A DNA stretch of 64,000 nt. Origin: Bradyrhizobium sp. sGM-13. Lineage in GTDB: Bacteria > Pseudomonadota > Alphaproteobacteria > Rhizobiales > Xanthobacteraceae. Within the stretch, counting starts at the first letter, position 1. Each line of letters begins with the position of its first letter. Below are positions 45,678 to 53,102 of the stretch, piece by piece. Under the pieces are notes generated by a model that was not told the origin of the DNA, did not search any database, and worked only from the letters and a program-made list of their open reading frames with translations. A program made the translations under genes and the position numbers. The stretch lies in NCBI RefSeq assembly GCF_018398875.1, contig NZ_JAGWDK010000014.1, forward strand, positions 120,108-184,107, in the 5' to 3' direction.

Positions 45678-46910
45678 TCATTGGGCCAACAGCCGCCGGC
45701 AGGCGTCAACAAAGACCTCTGCCCCGGTAACGATGTCGGCGTCGGCGGTGTTCTCGGTCCAGTGATGCGAAATGCCGCCGATCGAGGGCACGAACAGCAT
45801 GCCGGCCGGCATGACGGTTGAGAGAATCTGGGCGTCGTGGCCGGCGCCGCTCGGCATGCGAAGCGACTTGCCATCGGCAAAAGCTGCGCTGGCAGCCTCG
45901 ATGGCCTCCTGGAACGAGCCATCCATCCGCGCGGGCGTCCCGGTGCGGATGCGCTCCACCGCGACGGCGCAGCGGCCTTGGGCGTTGACCTCTGCGGCCA
46001 TGCTGTGGAGCAGTTCCTCCAGCCGCGCAATCACGGCAGGATCGTCGTCGCGAATCTGGAACAGCATTTCCGCTGCTCCCGGGATGATGCTGGGTGCACC
46101 GGGATCGAGCGTAATGCGGCCGGTGGTCCACACCGTGCGCGGGCCGCAGGCGGCAGGAAAACGATCGTCGATAGCGACGCAAAATCTGGCGAGCGCGAGG
46201 CCGGCGTCCCTGCGAATGGCCATCCGCGTGGTGCCGGCGTGGTTTTGTTCGCCCGTGAAGGTGATGCGATATTGCCATATCCCGACGATGGACGTGACGA
46301 TGCCGATCTTGAGGCCGCTGCTTTCCAGCGTCTCGCCCTGCTCGATATGGGCTTCCAGATAGCCGATATGCCGCCCTTGTTCGCACCGCGCACGGGCGCG
46401 GCCGGCAAGGCCCGCGTCGCGTAGCGCGTCACGCATGCTCCTATCATTGTTGCGGTCGCGCGCGGCGTCGATATCGGCTTCAGTGACGCCGCCGACATAG
46501 GACCGGCTGCCAAGGAAGTGTCCGAAATGGCCTTCCTCGTCGCACCATGAAGCGACTTCGACGGCGCCCTCTATATTCGGATCGGGATTGATGACGCGGG
46601 CGGCTTCGAGCGCATACATCACGCCGAGCGGTCCATCGAGCCAGCCCGCGTGATTCTGGCTTTCCAGATGCGATCCCGCCAGCAGTCTCGGCCCGCTTTT
46701 CGTGCTGGTGCCGAGCACGTTACCGATGCCGTCGATCTCGCCGGTGAGGCCGGCGTCGGGAAGCCGCTGCACCAGCCACGCCAGCGAGCGCAGATGTGGT
46801 TCAGAGAAAGTCGGCTTGTGAACGCCGGTCTTGTAGGCGCCGATGGCGCGCAGCTCGTTGAGATCGGCGAGGACGCGTTCGCCATCGACGCGCGAGGATA
46901 TGTCAGCCAT
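45678..46910 (-). CDS. M20-family amidase/hydantoinase-type (N-carbamoyl-L-amino acid hydrolase-like)
   Basis: A 410-aa zinc enzyme. LLAGSHLESQNHAGWLDGPLGV (abbreviated GSHLESQNHAGWLDGPLGV) holds the first ligands, CDEEGHFGHFLGSRSYVG the catalytic Glu pair, EAHIEQGETLE the later ligand, and QNHAGTTRM and GAGHDAQ the dimerisation-domain blocks. It belongs to the allantoate amidohydrolase / beta-ureidopropionase / N-carbamoyl-amino acid hydrolase group. The ATG at 46910 is preceded by GGAAAG. Two copies of a 24-25 base element sit just before it. Confidence 0.87.
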   Translation of the reverse strand: MADISSRVDGERVLADLNELRAIGAYKTGVHKPTFSEPHLRSLAWLVQRLPDAGLTGEIDGIGNVLGTSTKSGPRLLAGSHLESQNHAGWLDGPLGVMYALEAARVINPDPNIEGAVEVASWCDEEGHFGHFLGSRSYVGGVTEADIDAARDRNNDRSMRDALRDAGLAGRARARCEQGRHIGYLEAHIEQGETLESSGLKIGIVTSIVGIWQYRITFTGEQNHAGTTRMAIRRDAGLALARFCVAIDDRFPAACGPRTVWTTGRITLDPGAPSIIPGAAEMLFQIRDDDPAVIARLEELLHSMAAEVNAQGRCAVAVERIRTGTPARMDGSFQEAIEAASAAFADGKSLRMPSGAGHDAQILSTVMPAGMLFVPSIGGISHHWTENTADADIVTGAEVFVDACRRLLAQ

Positions 46911-46920
46911 GCTTTCCGTA

Positions 46921-46976
46921 GTTCTCCGGAGTAGAACAAAGTTCCCGCTGCCGTTCTCGGAGTAGAACAAAGTTCC
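46921..46976. promoter_or_regulatory. Tandem 24-25 bp direct repeat upstream of M20 gene
   Basis: The element GTTCTC(C)GGAGTAGAACAAA plus GTTCC occurs at 46921-46945 and 46953-46976 (period 32). Each contains arms GTTCT and AGAAC. It begins 11 bases upstream of the M20 start, a plausible operator position. Confidence 0.55.
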
Positions 46977-47674
46977 GTGAACGTCGCCAGCAGCTTTACT
47001 TATCTTCCGGAAAGCAACGTCAATGCAATGATTGCTGGCCATACACGATCACGAGCGCCGTCACCGGCCAGCGGCTATTCTGGTCTTCTCCTTAAGCGTG
47101 TAGTCACGCATTCTTTTCGCATAAGCTGTGGAGTGTCCAGACGCTTTGCGTCCGAGAGCCGGCGATATCATTATTATGGCTGCAGCAGTTATCGCGACGG
47201 CCGTTTCGACCTGTCCGGTCCGGGAAACTCGACAGCCTGGTTCGAGGCGAATCGAAAGGCGTCAGGCGTCGAAAGTCGTGTCGACGGGCTAGGAGATATT
47301 GCGGGGGAGGCGCAAAGCGATTGGGCATCCCCCTACGCGAACGAAATGTCTATTTCGATCTTCAGCAACTTGATCGCGCCGGCGACGATGCGTTTCGCGT
47401 TCTTTCCCGCATAGGATGATCCAGAAATTCGCGACGAGCTCCGGTCAGGTATCCGGCGGAAAGTAGCACCGCAACGTAAAGCGGAGTGCGACGTAAAGCG
47501 CGACACAAGTTGTGATTGCGATAGCGGCCGTATCCATTCCCCTGTCCCTTTCTACGTACGCGCCGCGGTCCGTTTTACGGAACCTGCGGACGACGGGAAC
47601 CTGAGCTGGGAAAATGGTTGCCTTAAGCCTGAAAATGGTCGGCTTGGGCTTTGAAAGTGGTGGCAACGTGTTGG
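46977..47674. other. Long intergenic region with no convincing gene
   Basis: About 700 bases of lower GC than the neighbours. One 145-codon plus-strand frame (46977-47414, GTG start) has no ribosome site, no domain and odd composition, and was not accepted. Only the weak 30-codon frame at 47445-47537 has membrane character. It could be remnant or promoter DNA. Confidence 0.4.
47445..47537 (-). CDS. Possible 30-aa membrane peptide
   Basis: The frame MDTAAIAITTCVALYVALRF... encodes one hydrophobic helix ending in CYFPPDT. GGACAGGGGA stands directly before the ATG. Supported only by the helix and the ribosome site; could be chance. Confidence 0.35.
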   Translation of the reverse strand: MDTAAIAITTCVALYVALRFTLRCYFPPDT

Positions 47675-47746
47675 CGCTCCCTAGCGGAATCGAACCGCTC
47701 TCTCCACCGTGAAAGGGTGGCGTCCTAACCGATAGACGAAGGGAGC
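47675..47746 (-). tRNA. tRNA-Glu (anticodon UUC)
   Basis: On the minus strand the 72-nt gene starts GCTCCCTTCGTC and ends GCTAGGGAGCG, forming a full acceptor stem GCTCCC/GGGAGC. The anticodon stem is CCACC/GGTGG with loop CTTTCAC (anticodon TTC, 47711-47713). The T loop is GGTTCGATTCC-like. CCA is not encoded. Confidence 0.95.
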
Positions 47747-47997
47747 AAGAACAACAGGAAAATCAAGATGTTAGTGCTTGATGGGCCGTGTTGGCCGCCG
47801 GCCGTCCATGCTTGATGGGGGCGGCGACGGGCGAACGTATAGTGGCGTTTGAGCGGGCGGGCAAGCCGCTCGGAAAGACGTTTCTGCCGCCGCTTTGCGG
47901 CTCCATCAGCGTCCCGGTCGCGCGACGAGACACGCCGTGCCGAGCAACGGATTCTAAAGCCACATGGCGTAGGGTTGTCTCGGGAGGGCTTTTCGAC

Positions 47998-48258
47998 ATG
48001 GCTTTGCAATCAAGCAAGAAGCGCGACGCGCGCAAATCATTGAGTCAACCCGGGTGGATCACGTTCGAAGGCGGTTTTGCCGCGCGCCAATGCGTGGTGC
48101 AAGATTTGTCCGCAACGGGGGCGAAGGTCACGATCGACGATCCCAACACGTTGCCGGCGAAATTGCGGCTGGCGTTTTCGCGCGACGCCAGGACCGGGCG
48201 CCGCTGCGAAGTGGTCTGGCGCCGCGGCAAATCGGTCGGCATCAAGTTCATCCGCTAA
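47998..48258 (+). CDS. Small PilZ-domain protein
   Basis: An 86-aa protein that is essentially one PilZ domain. KKRDARKSL stands where the c-di-GMP RxxxR motif is expected, and QDLSATGAKV is the (D/N)xSxxG motif. The C-terminal VGIKFIR ends the barrel. Binding of c-di-GMP is plausible, although the Arg motif is not canonical. GGGAGGG lies upstream of the ATG at 47998. The diguanylate cyclase at 1.5 kb could supply the ligand. Confidence 0.8.
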   Translation: MALQSSKKRDARKSLSQPGWITFEGGFAARQCVVQDLSATGAKVTIDDPNTLPAKLRLAFSRDARTGRRCEVVWRRGKSVGIKFIR

Positions 48259-48294
48259 TCTGGCACCGATCCGCGAGAGACGATAAAAGGCGGG

Positions 48295-48558
48295 ATGCGA
48301 AAATCCCTCCTGGTAATGATCGGCATAATGATCGTCTTGGCGCTGTCTTCGGTTGCCTCGGTCGCGGAACAAACCCGTCCTCAGAAGCTCGACAAAGCTC
48401 CCGCGTCGGGCAAGTCGCTTCCGCTGAAGCGCCCAGGTTCGGCCAATGCATGCGCGGAATATGGCGCGGGCTTCGTCAGAATCGAAGGCTCCAACACCTG
48501 CATGAAAATCGGCGGCGCGGTGAGCGTTGGAGCGGGGGTGTCCGGCGGCTCGCGTTGA
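48295..48558 (+). CDS. Small exported protein resembling a porin N-terminus
   Basis: An 87-aa protein. A signal peptide (about 24 residues) precedes a basic Lys/Pro linker and CAEYGAGFVRIEGSNTCMKI-GG (residues 53-74), which mirrors the plug/first-strand motif C(S/P)xYGxGFxYIPGTDTCIKIGG of alphaproteobacterial Porin_2 proteins. The barrel itself is absent: the gene stops after a short Gly/Ser-rich tail. Either a truncated porin or a mini-family using only this disulfide element. The start at 48295 is 37 bases after the PilZ stop. Confidence 0.72.
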   Translation: MRKSLLVMIGIMIVLALSSVASVAEQTRPQKLDKAPASGKSLPLKRPGSANACAEYGAGFVRIEGSNTCMKIGGAVSVGAGVSGGSR

Positions 48559-48570
48559 GAAGATTCGCGC

Positions 48571-49230
48571 TTACGTCATCGGCGGTGCGATGAACTGCGT
48601 GAACCCTGGGCGGACGGCGAGCTGCGAAAACCAGCGTTCGAGGTTCGGCAGTTTCGGTTTTGTCACGCCTTCGACGCCGAACCAGCGCCGCGCAAAGGCG
48701 CCGAGCGCAATGTCGGCGATGGTGAACTGATCGCCCTCGATAAAGCGCCGCGTCGCCAGGTGCGCCTCGACGACCCGCCACACCGCGGCTTCGGCATCGA
48801 CATCCTTCTGGATCGCGACCATGTCGCGCTTTTCGATGGGCGTGCGCACCAACGCCCAGAACACAGGCCGGTCGACCGGCTGCAGCGTCGACAGCGTCCA
48901 GTCGAGCCAGCGATCGACGCCGGCGCGCGCCTTCGGCTGCGAGGGATAGATCGACGAACCTCCTGCAGATCCTTGGCCATAGGCCATGCAGAGATAGCGC
49001 ATCACGGAATTGGATTCCCACAGCACGTAGTCGCCGTCGACCAGCGTGGGTACGCGGCCATTCGGATTCATCGCCAGATAGGCGCGCTCGTCGTTCTTTC
49101 CGAACTGCATGCCGGCATCGATACGCTCATAGGCGAGATCGAGTTCGGCGAGGCACCACAGCACTTTTTGCACGTTGACCGAATTGGCCCGGCCCCAGAT
49201 GGTGAGTTGTTGTTTGTTGTTGTCGGCCAC
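48571..49230 (-). CDS. Glutathione S-transferase family protein
   Basis: A 219-aa protein. N-terminal thioredoxin-like domain: LTIWGRANSVNVQKVLW, where Ser17 or Asn16 is the likely catalytic position, NPNGRVPTLVDGD and ESNSVMRYL (glutathione-binding Glu-Ser). The C-terminal helical domain contains GDQFTIADIALG. It resembles the beta/theta-like GSTs common in rhizobia. The start is GTG at 49230 behind GGGAGC. Confidence 0.9.
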   Translation of the reverse strand: MADNNKQQLTIWGRANSVNVQKVLWCLAELDLAYERIDAGMQFGKNDERAYLAMNPNGRVPTLVDGDYVLWESNSVMRYLCMAYGQGSAGGSSIYPSQPKARAGVDRWLDWTLSTLQPVDRPVFWALVRTPIEKRDMVAIQKDVDAEAAVWRVVEAHLATRRFIEGDQFTIADIALGAFARRWFGVEGVTKPKLPNLERWFSQLAVRPGFTQFIAPPMT

Positions 49231-49316
49231 GCACGTTGCTCCCGCTGATTTTCCGATTGGCCGTTAATAGCCGAAGATCAGAGAAAAAGCGCGCGTTCGC
49301 GCGGGTCCGGAGCCAA

Positions 49317-49348
49317 CAAAAATGAGCTCTGCCGCAGTGCGACAGAGC
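49317..49348 (-). terminator. Intrinsic terminator (minus strand)
   Basis: GCTCTG...CAGAGC arms (49326-49331 and 49343-49348), with a further CGC/GCG pair and a 3-base loop, are followed on the minus strand by five T (49318-49322). It ends the 26-aa gene at 49381. Confidence 0.85.
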
Positions 49349-49380
49349 CCGCTTCTCGCATTAGTCGTGGCGTCGGCCAG

Positions 49381-49461
49381 TCAGCGGCCGAAGAACAGCC
49401 ATAGCAGAATGATCACCGGAATAGGCACGCCCAGCAACCAAAGCAGAATTCCTCGTCCCAT
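49381..49461 (-). CDS. 26-aa hydrophobic membrane peptide
   Basis: The frame MGRGILLWLLGVPIPVIILL-WLFFGR encodes one membrane helix with a central Pro-Ile-Pro kink and Arg at each end. AGGAGGAG precedes the ATG at 49461. It has its own EcfG-like promoter (49492-49517) and its own terminator (49317-49348), so it is a complete free-standing gene despite its size. Similar peptides are frequent in Bradyrhizobium as I recall. Likely a stress-induced membrane peptide. Confidence 0.8.
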   Translation of the reverse strand: MGRGILLWLLGVPIPVIILLWLFFGR

Positions 49462-49491
49462 CGTCTCCTCCTCAAATCTATTCGAGGAGAA

Positions 49492-49517
49492 AACGCGGCG
49501 TGCGAGGGGGTGGTTCC
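49492..49517 (-). promoter_or_regulatory. EcfG (general stress) promoter
   Basis: Minus strand GGAAC (49513-49517), 17-base spacer, CGTT (49492-49495): exact match to the GGAAC-N16-17-CGTT consensus of the alphaproteobacterial stress sigma factor EcfG. The start codon of the 26-aa gene is 31 bases downstream of the -10 box. Confidence 0.78.
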
Positions 49518-49595
49518 TGCGCAGAAAAGAACCCGAGCGCAGGAACGTTTGTGGTCGCTCGAATGATGGACGTGGACGAAGAAATTGTACAAGGC

Positions 49596-50048
49596 CTACC
49601 AGTGACCGGTGTTCGGCATCGAGGTCCACGGTTCGGCCGGCGGCTTCGGTTCGCCCTTCTGCAACAGCTCGATCGAATGTAGATCCGGCGAGCGGACGAA
49701 AGCCATGTTGCCGTCGCGCGGCGGGCGGTTGATGGTGACGCCGGCCTTCATCAGGCGGTCGCAGGTCGCGTAGATGTCGTCGACTTCGTAGGCGAGGTGA
49801 CCGAAATAGCGGTCCTCGCCGTATTTCTCCTCGTCCCAATTATAAGTCAGTTCGACCAGCGGTGCGCCGCGGTTCTGGGGAGCGGCCTTCAACAGGCCTT
49901 CGTCCTCCGGCGCGCACAGGAACACCAGCGTGAACCGGCCCTTGTCGTTGTCGACGCGCCGTACTTCCTTCAGCCCCAGCGCATCCCGGTAGAACTTCAT
50001 CGCGGTATCGAGATTGCGGACGCGCAGCATGGTGTGGAGATAGCGCAT
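49596..50048 (-). CDS. gloA: Lactoylglutathione lyase (glyoxalase I)
   Basis: A 150-aa VOC-fold enzyme turning the hemithioacetal of methylglyoxal and glutathione into lactoylglutathione. The fold repeats show MLRVRNLDTAMKFYRDALGL, VELTYNWDEEKYG and FGHLAYEVDD, with metal ligands His6 (LHTM), Glu (VELTYN), His (FGHLAY) and Glu (SIELLQ). The ATG at 50048 follows AGGAGG with a 9-base gap. Confidence 0.93.
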   Translation of the reverse strand: MRYLHTMLRVRNLDTAMKFYRDALGLKEVRRVDNDKGRFTLVFLCAPEDEGLLKAAPQNRGAPLVELTYNWDEEKYGEDRYFGHLAYEVDDIYATCDRLMKAGVTINRPPRDGNMAFVRSPDLHSIELLQKGEPKPPAEPWTSMPNTGHW

Positions 50049-50422
50049 GTTTCTTGTCCTCCTGAGAACGTTCAGAGATTTTGTTGGGTTGGGCGGTTCG
50101 GGCGAAAAATAGCAGCAAAATGCACCAGAGGTCACTGATAACGTCGCATAAAGTGCGGGTGCGTTCTGCAGCCGTTCGCGCTGAGCCGCCTATGGCCTCA
50201 GAAGGCCATCGATGCTGGCGAATGCGAAAAGATTGGAAGCGGTCCTTGCTCAACGGTCAGGTTGCGGACGACACCCGCCTGGGCGAGCTCAAGGGCGATG
50301 CACTGGAGAGCTCGCCTTACCACGCGCTCGCGTACCCGTTTCTCGTCCTTTGTCATAAATTTCGAACCTTGGTTCCGAGGAACGAAACCGCTACGCCGGT
50401 TTTGAATCGAGGGAGGTGTCGC
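50049..50422. other. Intergenic region between gloA and a small membrane gene
   Basis: About 374 bases. It holds the gloA upstream region and, at 50378-50390, a TTGGTTCCGAGGAACGAA palindrome-like stretch before the 50423 gene. A partial GGAAC match is present there but without CGTT at the right distance. No gene seen. Confidence 0.35.
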
Positions 50423-50560
50423 ATGAAACAAGATCATCCGGCTGAAGAGAATGCGGCGCGGGAAGATTTGCCTATAAGGTCGGAGCGAAAGCTCGGGACT
50501 TTGACCGCTGGTGCCATTGCTCTCGTTGTCGTTGGGACAGCAATTTATTGGATCGCGTAG
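50423..50560 (+). CDS. Small single-helix membrane protein
   Basis: A 45-aa protein with a charged N-terminal half (KQDHPAEENAAREDLPIRSE) and one C-terminal helix LTAGAIALVVVGTAIYWIA. GGGAGG lies 6 bases before the ATG at 50423. No domain known. Confidence 0.6.
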   Translation: MKQDHPAEENAAREDLPIRSERKLGTLTAGAIALVVVGTAIYWIA

Positions 50561-50614
50561 CCATCTCATGCGCGCTCGCGATCCTCACGCTTGCCGTGAC
50601 ATTTCAATCGCGAC

Positions 50615-50773
50615 CTAAATGGTCAATGCGGTAAGAAGATTCTCAAGTAGCGCTACGAGCCTTTCGCCCGTCATTCCGACGGCAGCGATGATGGCCAAGG
50701 CGATAAACCCGGCGATGAGGCTGTATTCGATTGCGGTGGCGCCGCCCTCGTCGCGCAGAAACTTCCCGAGCAT
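50615..50773 (-). CDS. Flp-family type IVb pilin
   Basis: A 52-aa prepilin. KFLRDEGG-ATAIEY shows the Flp processing site, with cleavage expected after Gly and before ATAIEY, followed by a hydrophobic stretch and a short tail. No tad/cpa assembly or prepilin peptidase genes are in the window, so it is an orphan copy here. The ATG at 50773 fits the family; the ribosome site is weak (AAAGAA). Confidence 0.87.
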   Translation of the reverse strand: MLGKFLRDEGGATAIEYSLIAGFIALAIIAAVGMTGERLVALLENLLTALTI

Positions 50774-50941
50774 TTCTTTTTCTTTCGAGCTTTGATCAAA
50801 CCAGTGTGGCACGCTCACGTTGTGATTGAGACAACCAAAAGCGTAAAATTGCAAGCTTATTGGATCGCATCACCTGCGTGATCCCCTACACATACGCGGT
50901 TGGCTCCTCCGTCCATTGTGGCGGCAACGGAGGGATCGACC

Positions 50942-51097
50942 ATGTACCTGCTCTATGGCGTGCTCATAGTTGCGATGGTTTTCTTTTTCGTGCTCCCGAT
51001 TACCGATGCCAGGACAGCCCGGATGAAATTGTCCATGGTGAGCAGCCTCGGCGCATTGCTGGCGGTATCGGTTATCGTGCCGCGCCTGATGCATTAG
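50942..51097 (+). CDS. Small two-helix membrane protein
   Basis: A 51-aa protein with helices YLLYGVLIVAMVFFFVLPI and VSSLGALLAVSVIVPRL separated by a basic loop DARTARMK. GGAGGG with a 7-base gap precedes the ATG at 50942. It is divergent from the Flp pilin gene. Function unknown. Confidence 0.62.
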   Translation: MYLLYGVLIVAMVFFFVLPITDARTARMKLSMVSSLGALLAVSVIVPRLMH

Positions 51098-51105
51098 CGA
51101 AGGAT

Positions 51106-51281
51106 ATGCCTGCCTCGACGCGCAACGAGCATGTCGAGCGCTGCCGCTGGGATCGGCTGGCTTGGCCGTGCTCGCCGGCATCGGCGGTCTGCTGACGCTC
51201 GGCGTCGTGCACGCACAACAGCTCGATGGCGAGCGTGAGAGGAGGGCCGGACGCAATCTGGGCCCTTGCGCGCAAGATTGA
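51106..51281 (+). pseudogene. Possible frameshifted small exported protein
   Basis: A frame starting ATG at 51106 (behind GAAGG) gives MPASTRNEHVERCRWDRLA, then goes out of frame. The next frame continues LAVLAGIGGLLTLGVVHAQQ, a good signal-anchor, to a TGA at 51279. A single missing base near 51160 would join them. A true frameshift, a sequencing error or chance are all possible. Confidence 0.35.
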
Positions 51282-51295
51282 TATTTCCCGTCAGG

Positions 51296-51490
51296 TCAGA
51301 CTTTAACGTCCAGCAGCGACGGCTCGTCGGTCTGTAAATCGGCCAGGGCCGCTTCGATGGCGGCAGCCTTGGCGTGGTCGACGGCCCTCAGATCCTGATT
51401 GATCGTATGCGGCGGCGCCTTGGCGGCCTGATCGACGACGAGCTGGATTCTGGCTTGTGTCACTTCAACCGGTATTGGGTAAATGACCAT
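51296..51490 (-). CDS. Small conserved-looking hypothetical protein
   Basis: A 64-aa soluble, helical protein (MVIYPIPVEVTQARIQLVVD, then Ala/Asp-rich helices, ending LLDVKV). AGGAGGG with an 8-base gap precedes the ATG at 51490. No domain recognised. Lies among other short genes with strong ribosome sites. Confidence 0.62.
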   Translation of the reverse strand: MVIYPIPVEVTQARIQLVVDQAAKAPPHTINQDLRAVDHAKAAAIEAALADLQTDEPSLLDVKV

Positions 51491-51630
51491 GGGTGCAACC
51501 CTCCTGATCGAAACTTGTCAGGTTCCTGTTTACGTCTTGTAAAGAGGTTGGGTTAATGGCCGGGTGCTACAGCGCAAAGGGGTAAATAGAAGCTTAAATC
51601 GTTTATCCCGTGCACGCCCCCGCAATCGCG

Positions 51631-51777
51631 TTAATGCATCCGTTCCAGTCGCTCGGCGTAGAGTCGGAATTCCTCGGCCATCTCGATCAGTTTCTTCGAA
51701 GCTTCCGGATCCTTGACGGCTTCGGCAAGCCGTCGGGCTCTGTCGGATTGTTCTCGATAGTGGTCGGCCTGGGTCAT
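51631..51777 (-). CDS. 48-aa helical hypothetical protein
   Basis: MTQADHYREQSDRARRLAEA followed by a Lys/Glu-rich amphipathic helix ending AERLERMH. AAGGTG precedes the ATG at 51777 with a 5-base gap. Charged heptads suggest a coiled coil. Small proteins beginning in this way recur in Bradyrhizobium from memory; function unknown. Confidence 0.68.
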   Translation of the reverse strand: MTQADHYREQSDRARRLAEAVKDPEASKKLIEMAEEFRLYAERLERMH

Positions 51778-51977
51778 CGCAGCACCTTTTTAGATAGGTA
51801 CGGGCTGCGCCAAAAAGGTTCGACGGTCGGCACGGCGAGGTAACAGCATCTTAAGAAAGCAATCGTGCCTGAAACGCACCCCCTGTTCGTTCCGGGAGAA
51901 CAAACGGAATCTGCGGCCGTAAACCGAAAGGGGCCAAGCGCTGGTCAAGGCGAACTGGCGCCTGCCCAGTTGGGCAC

Positions 51978-52082
51978 TCAACGGTCCGGCAATTTTTCGT
52001 CTGGCGATTTGTGATAGGTCGCGATGGCGATGAAGCCGGCATAACCGATCAAATTGATCAGAATTTCCATCCACGCAGGCAT
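51978..52082 (-). CDS. 34-aa membrane peptide
   Basis: MPAWMEILINLIGYAGFIAI is one membrane helix followed by a polar tail ATYHKSPDEKLPDR. GGAAGGTG precedes the ATG at 52082. No homologue recalled. Confidence 0.55.
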   Translation of the reverse strand: MPAWMEILINLIGYAGFIAIATYHKSPDEKLPDR

Positions 52083-52351
52083 GATGCACCTTCCGGTAGT
52101 GAAACACCGAACGGATCGAATTCGTTCCGCGCAATTCGACGGTCAGGTTCGCGGGATCGCATAGCTCGCAATGCCGCCCTCCCAGACCGGCAAGCGAAAC
52201 ACCGCCTACATCCGAAGATCTAGACGGGGTTTCTCGCTTTCACCTCTCGCAAGGTTGCTGCCGGCCGCAGCAAATTCTATTGCGGGTTCCGCGCGCGATA
52301 TTTCCGTCGGCGACAGCGCGGAGGTTGAACAGTGCTCTTGCCGGTACTGCC

Positions 52352-52525
52352 TCAGCGCCAGAATGCTGGCCGGCTGGATCCATTCAGCGCATTGGCCAAC
52401 GTCGTTTCGTAATATTCTTCGCGCTCGCGTTCGAACTTCTGCTGGGTTTGCCTGAAGCTCGCGACGCGTGCTGCGATTTCGGCACGGTCGCGCGCGAGTC
52501 TTTCTTCCTTCTCCGTCATCGCCAT
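52352..52525 (-). CDS. 57-aa Glu/Arg-rich helical protein
   Basis: MAMTEKEERLARDRAEIAAR and the following FRQTQQKFEREREEYYETTL form one continuous charged helix, then a short tail SRPAFWR. Two possible ATG codons, two codons apart. Likely a coiled-coil protein; function unknown. Confidence 0.62.
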   Translation of the reverse strand: MAMTEKEERLARDRAEIAARVASFRQTQQKFEREREEYYETTLANALNGSSRPAFWR

Positions 52526-52694
52526 CCGTTTTTTGTTTGATTCGCACCCCGCCATGATTGGCGCGCGCGAATGGGGCGCGAATGGGGAAGCATTGTGATC
52601 GCGTGCCGCCTGAAGCGAAGATGGTGGATAAGGTGTGGCACATTGTTGTCGCTCATGCGGGTTCCCGTTAGCGAAGGACAAACGGGAGGTTCCA

Positions 52695-52934
52695 ATGGCA
52701 AAGATTGATTTGGATTCATTGAGCATCGAAGAACTCGCAGGCCTGCGGGAGCACGCCACCGACAAGTTGTTTGAAAAAGTCGCTGCACGCCGCGCCGAAC
52801 TCGAAGCGGAACTGGAAAAGCTGGCGCAATACGGCAAGCCACCGGTGAAGAAGATGGAAAGCGCACCCGCACCGAAGGCGAAGAAGTCGGAAGAAGCCAA
52901 GGAGCCGAAGGAATCGGCGGCCAAGGCAGCATGA
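52695..52934 (+). CDS. H-NS-like N-terminal oligomerisation protein with Lys/Ala tail
   Basis: A 79-aa protein. MAKIDLDSLSIEELAGLREH and the helix up to LEKLAQYGKP resemble the N-terminal oligomerisation module of alpha-proteobacterial H-NS/HvrA-type proteins. The usual C-terminal DNA-binding motif (YRNP...WxGRGRxPxW) is absent and replaced by a Lys/Glu/Ala/Pro-rich tail. It could modulate full-length relatives. GGGAGGT lies 5 bases before the ATG at 52695. Confidence 0.65.
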   Translation: MAKIDLDSLSIEELAGLREHATDKLFEKVAARRAELEAELEKLAQYGKPPVKKMESAPAPKAKKSEEAKEPKESAAKAA

Positions 52935-53102
52935 TGAGGCAGCATGAGGCGTCGGTGTTACAAGGCGGCGCGGCATAAGGCGGCTTGAAAAGGCCGCCTT
53001 GCCGGACGTGCGTATGGCGCTGCCCGGCAGCGCGCATCGGTCTGGCAATCCGAACGACCGTGCTATAATCCGCGCGGCCCAACAATTCGGAAAATATCAG
53101 CG

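Noticed and set aside
46921..46976. Possible CRISPR repeats
   Set aside because: Only two units with a 7-base gap between them, no spacer series and no cas genes.
46977..47414. 145-codon plus-strand frame
   Set aside because: GTG start without a ribosome site, no domain, no context support.
52977..53000. Hairpin AAGGCGGC/GCCGCCTT as terminator
   Set aside because: No T run follows the stem; could be a transcript-end structure but not callable.
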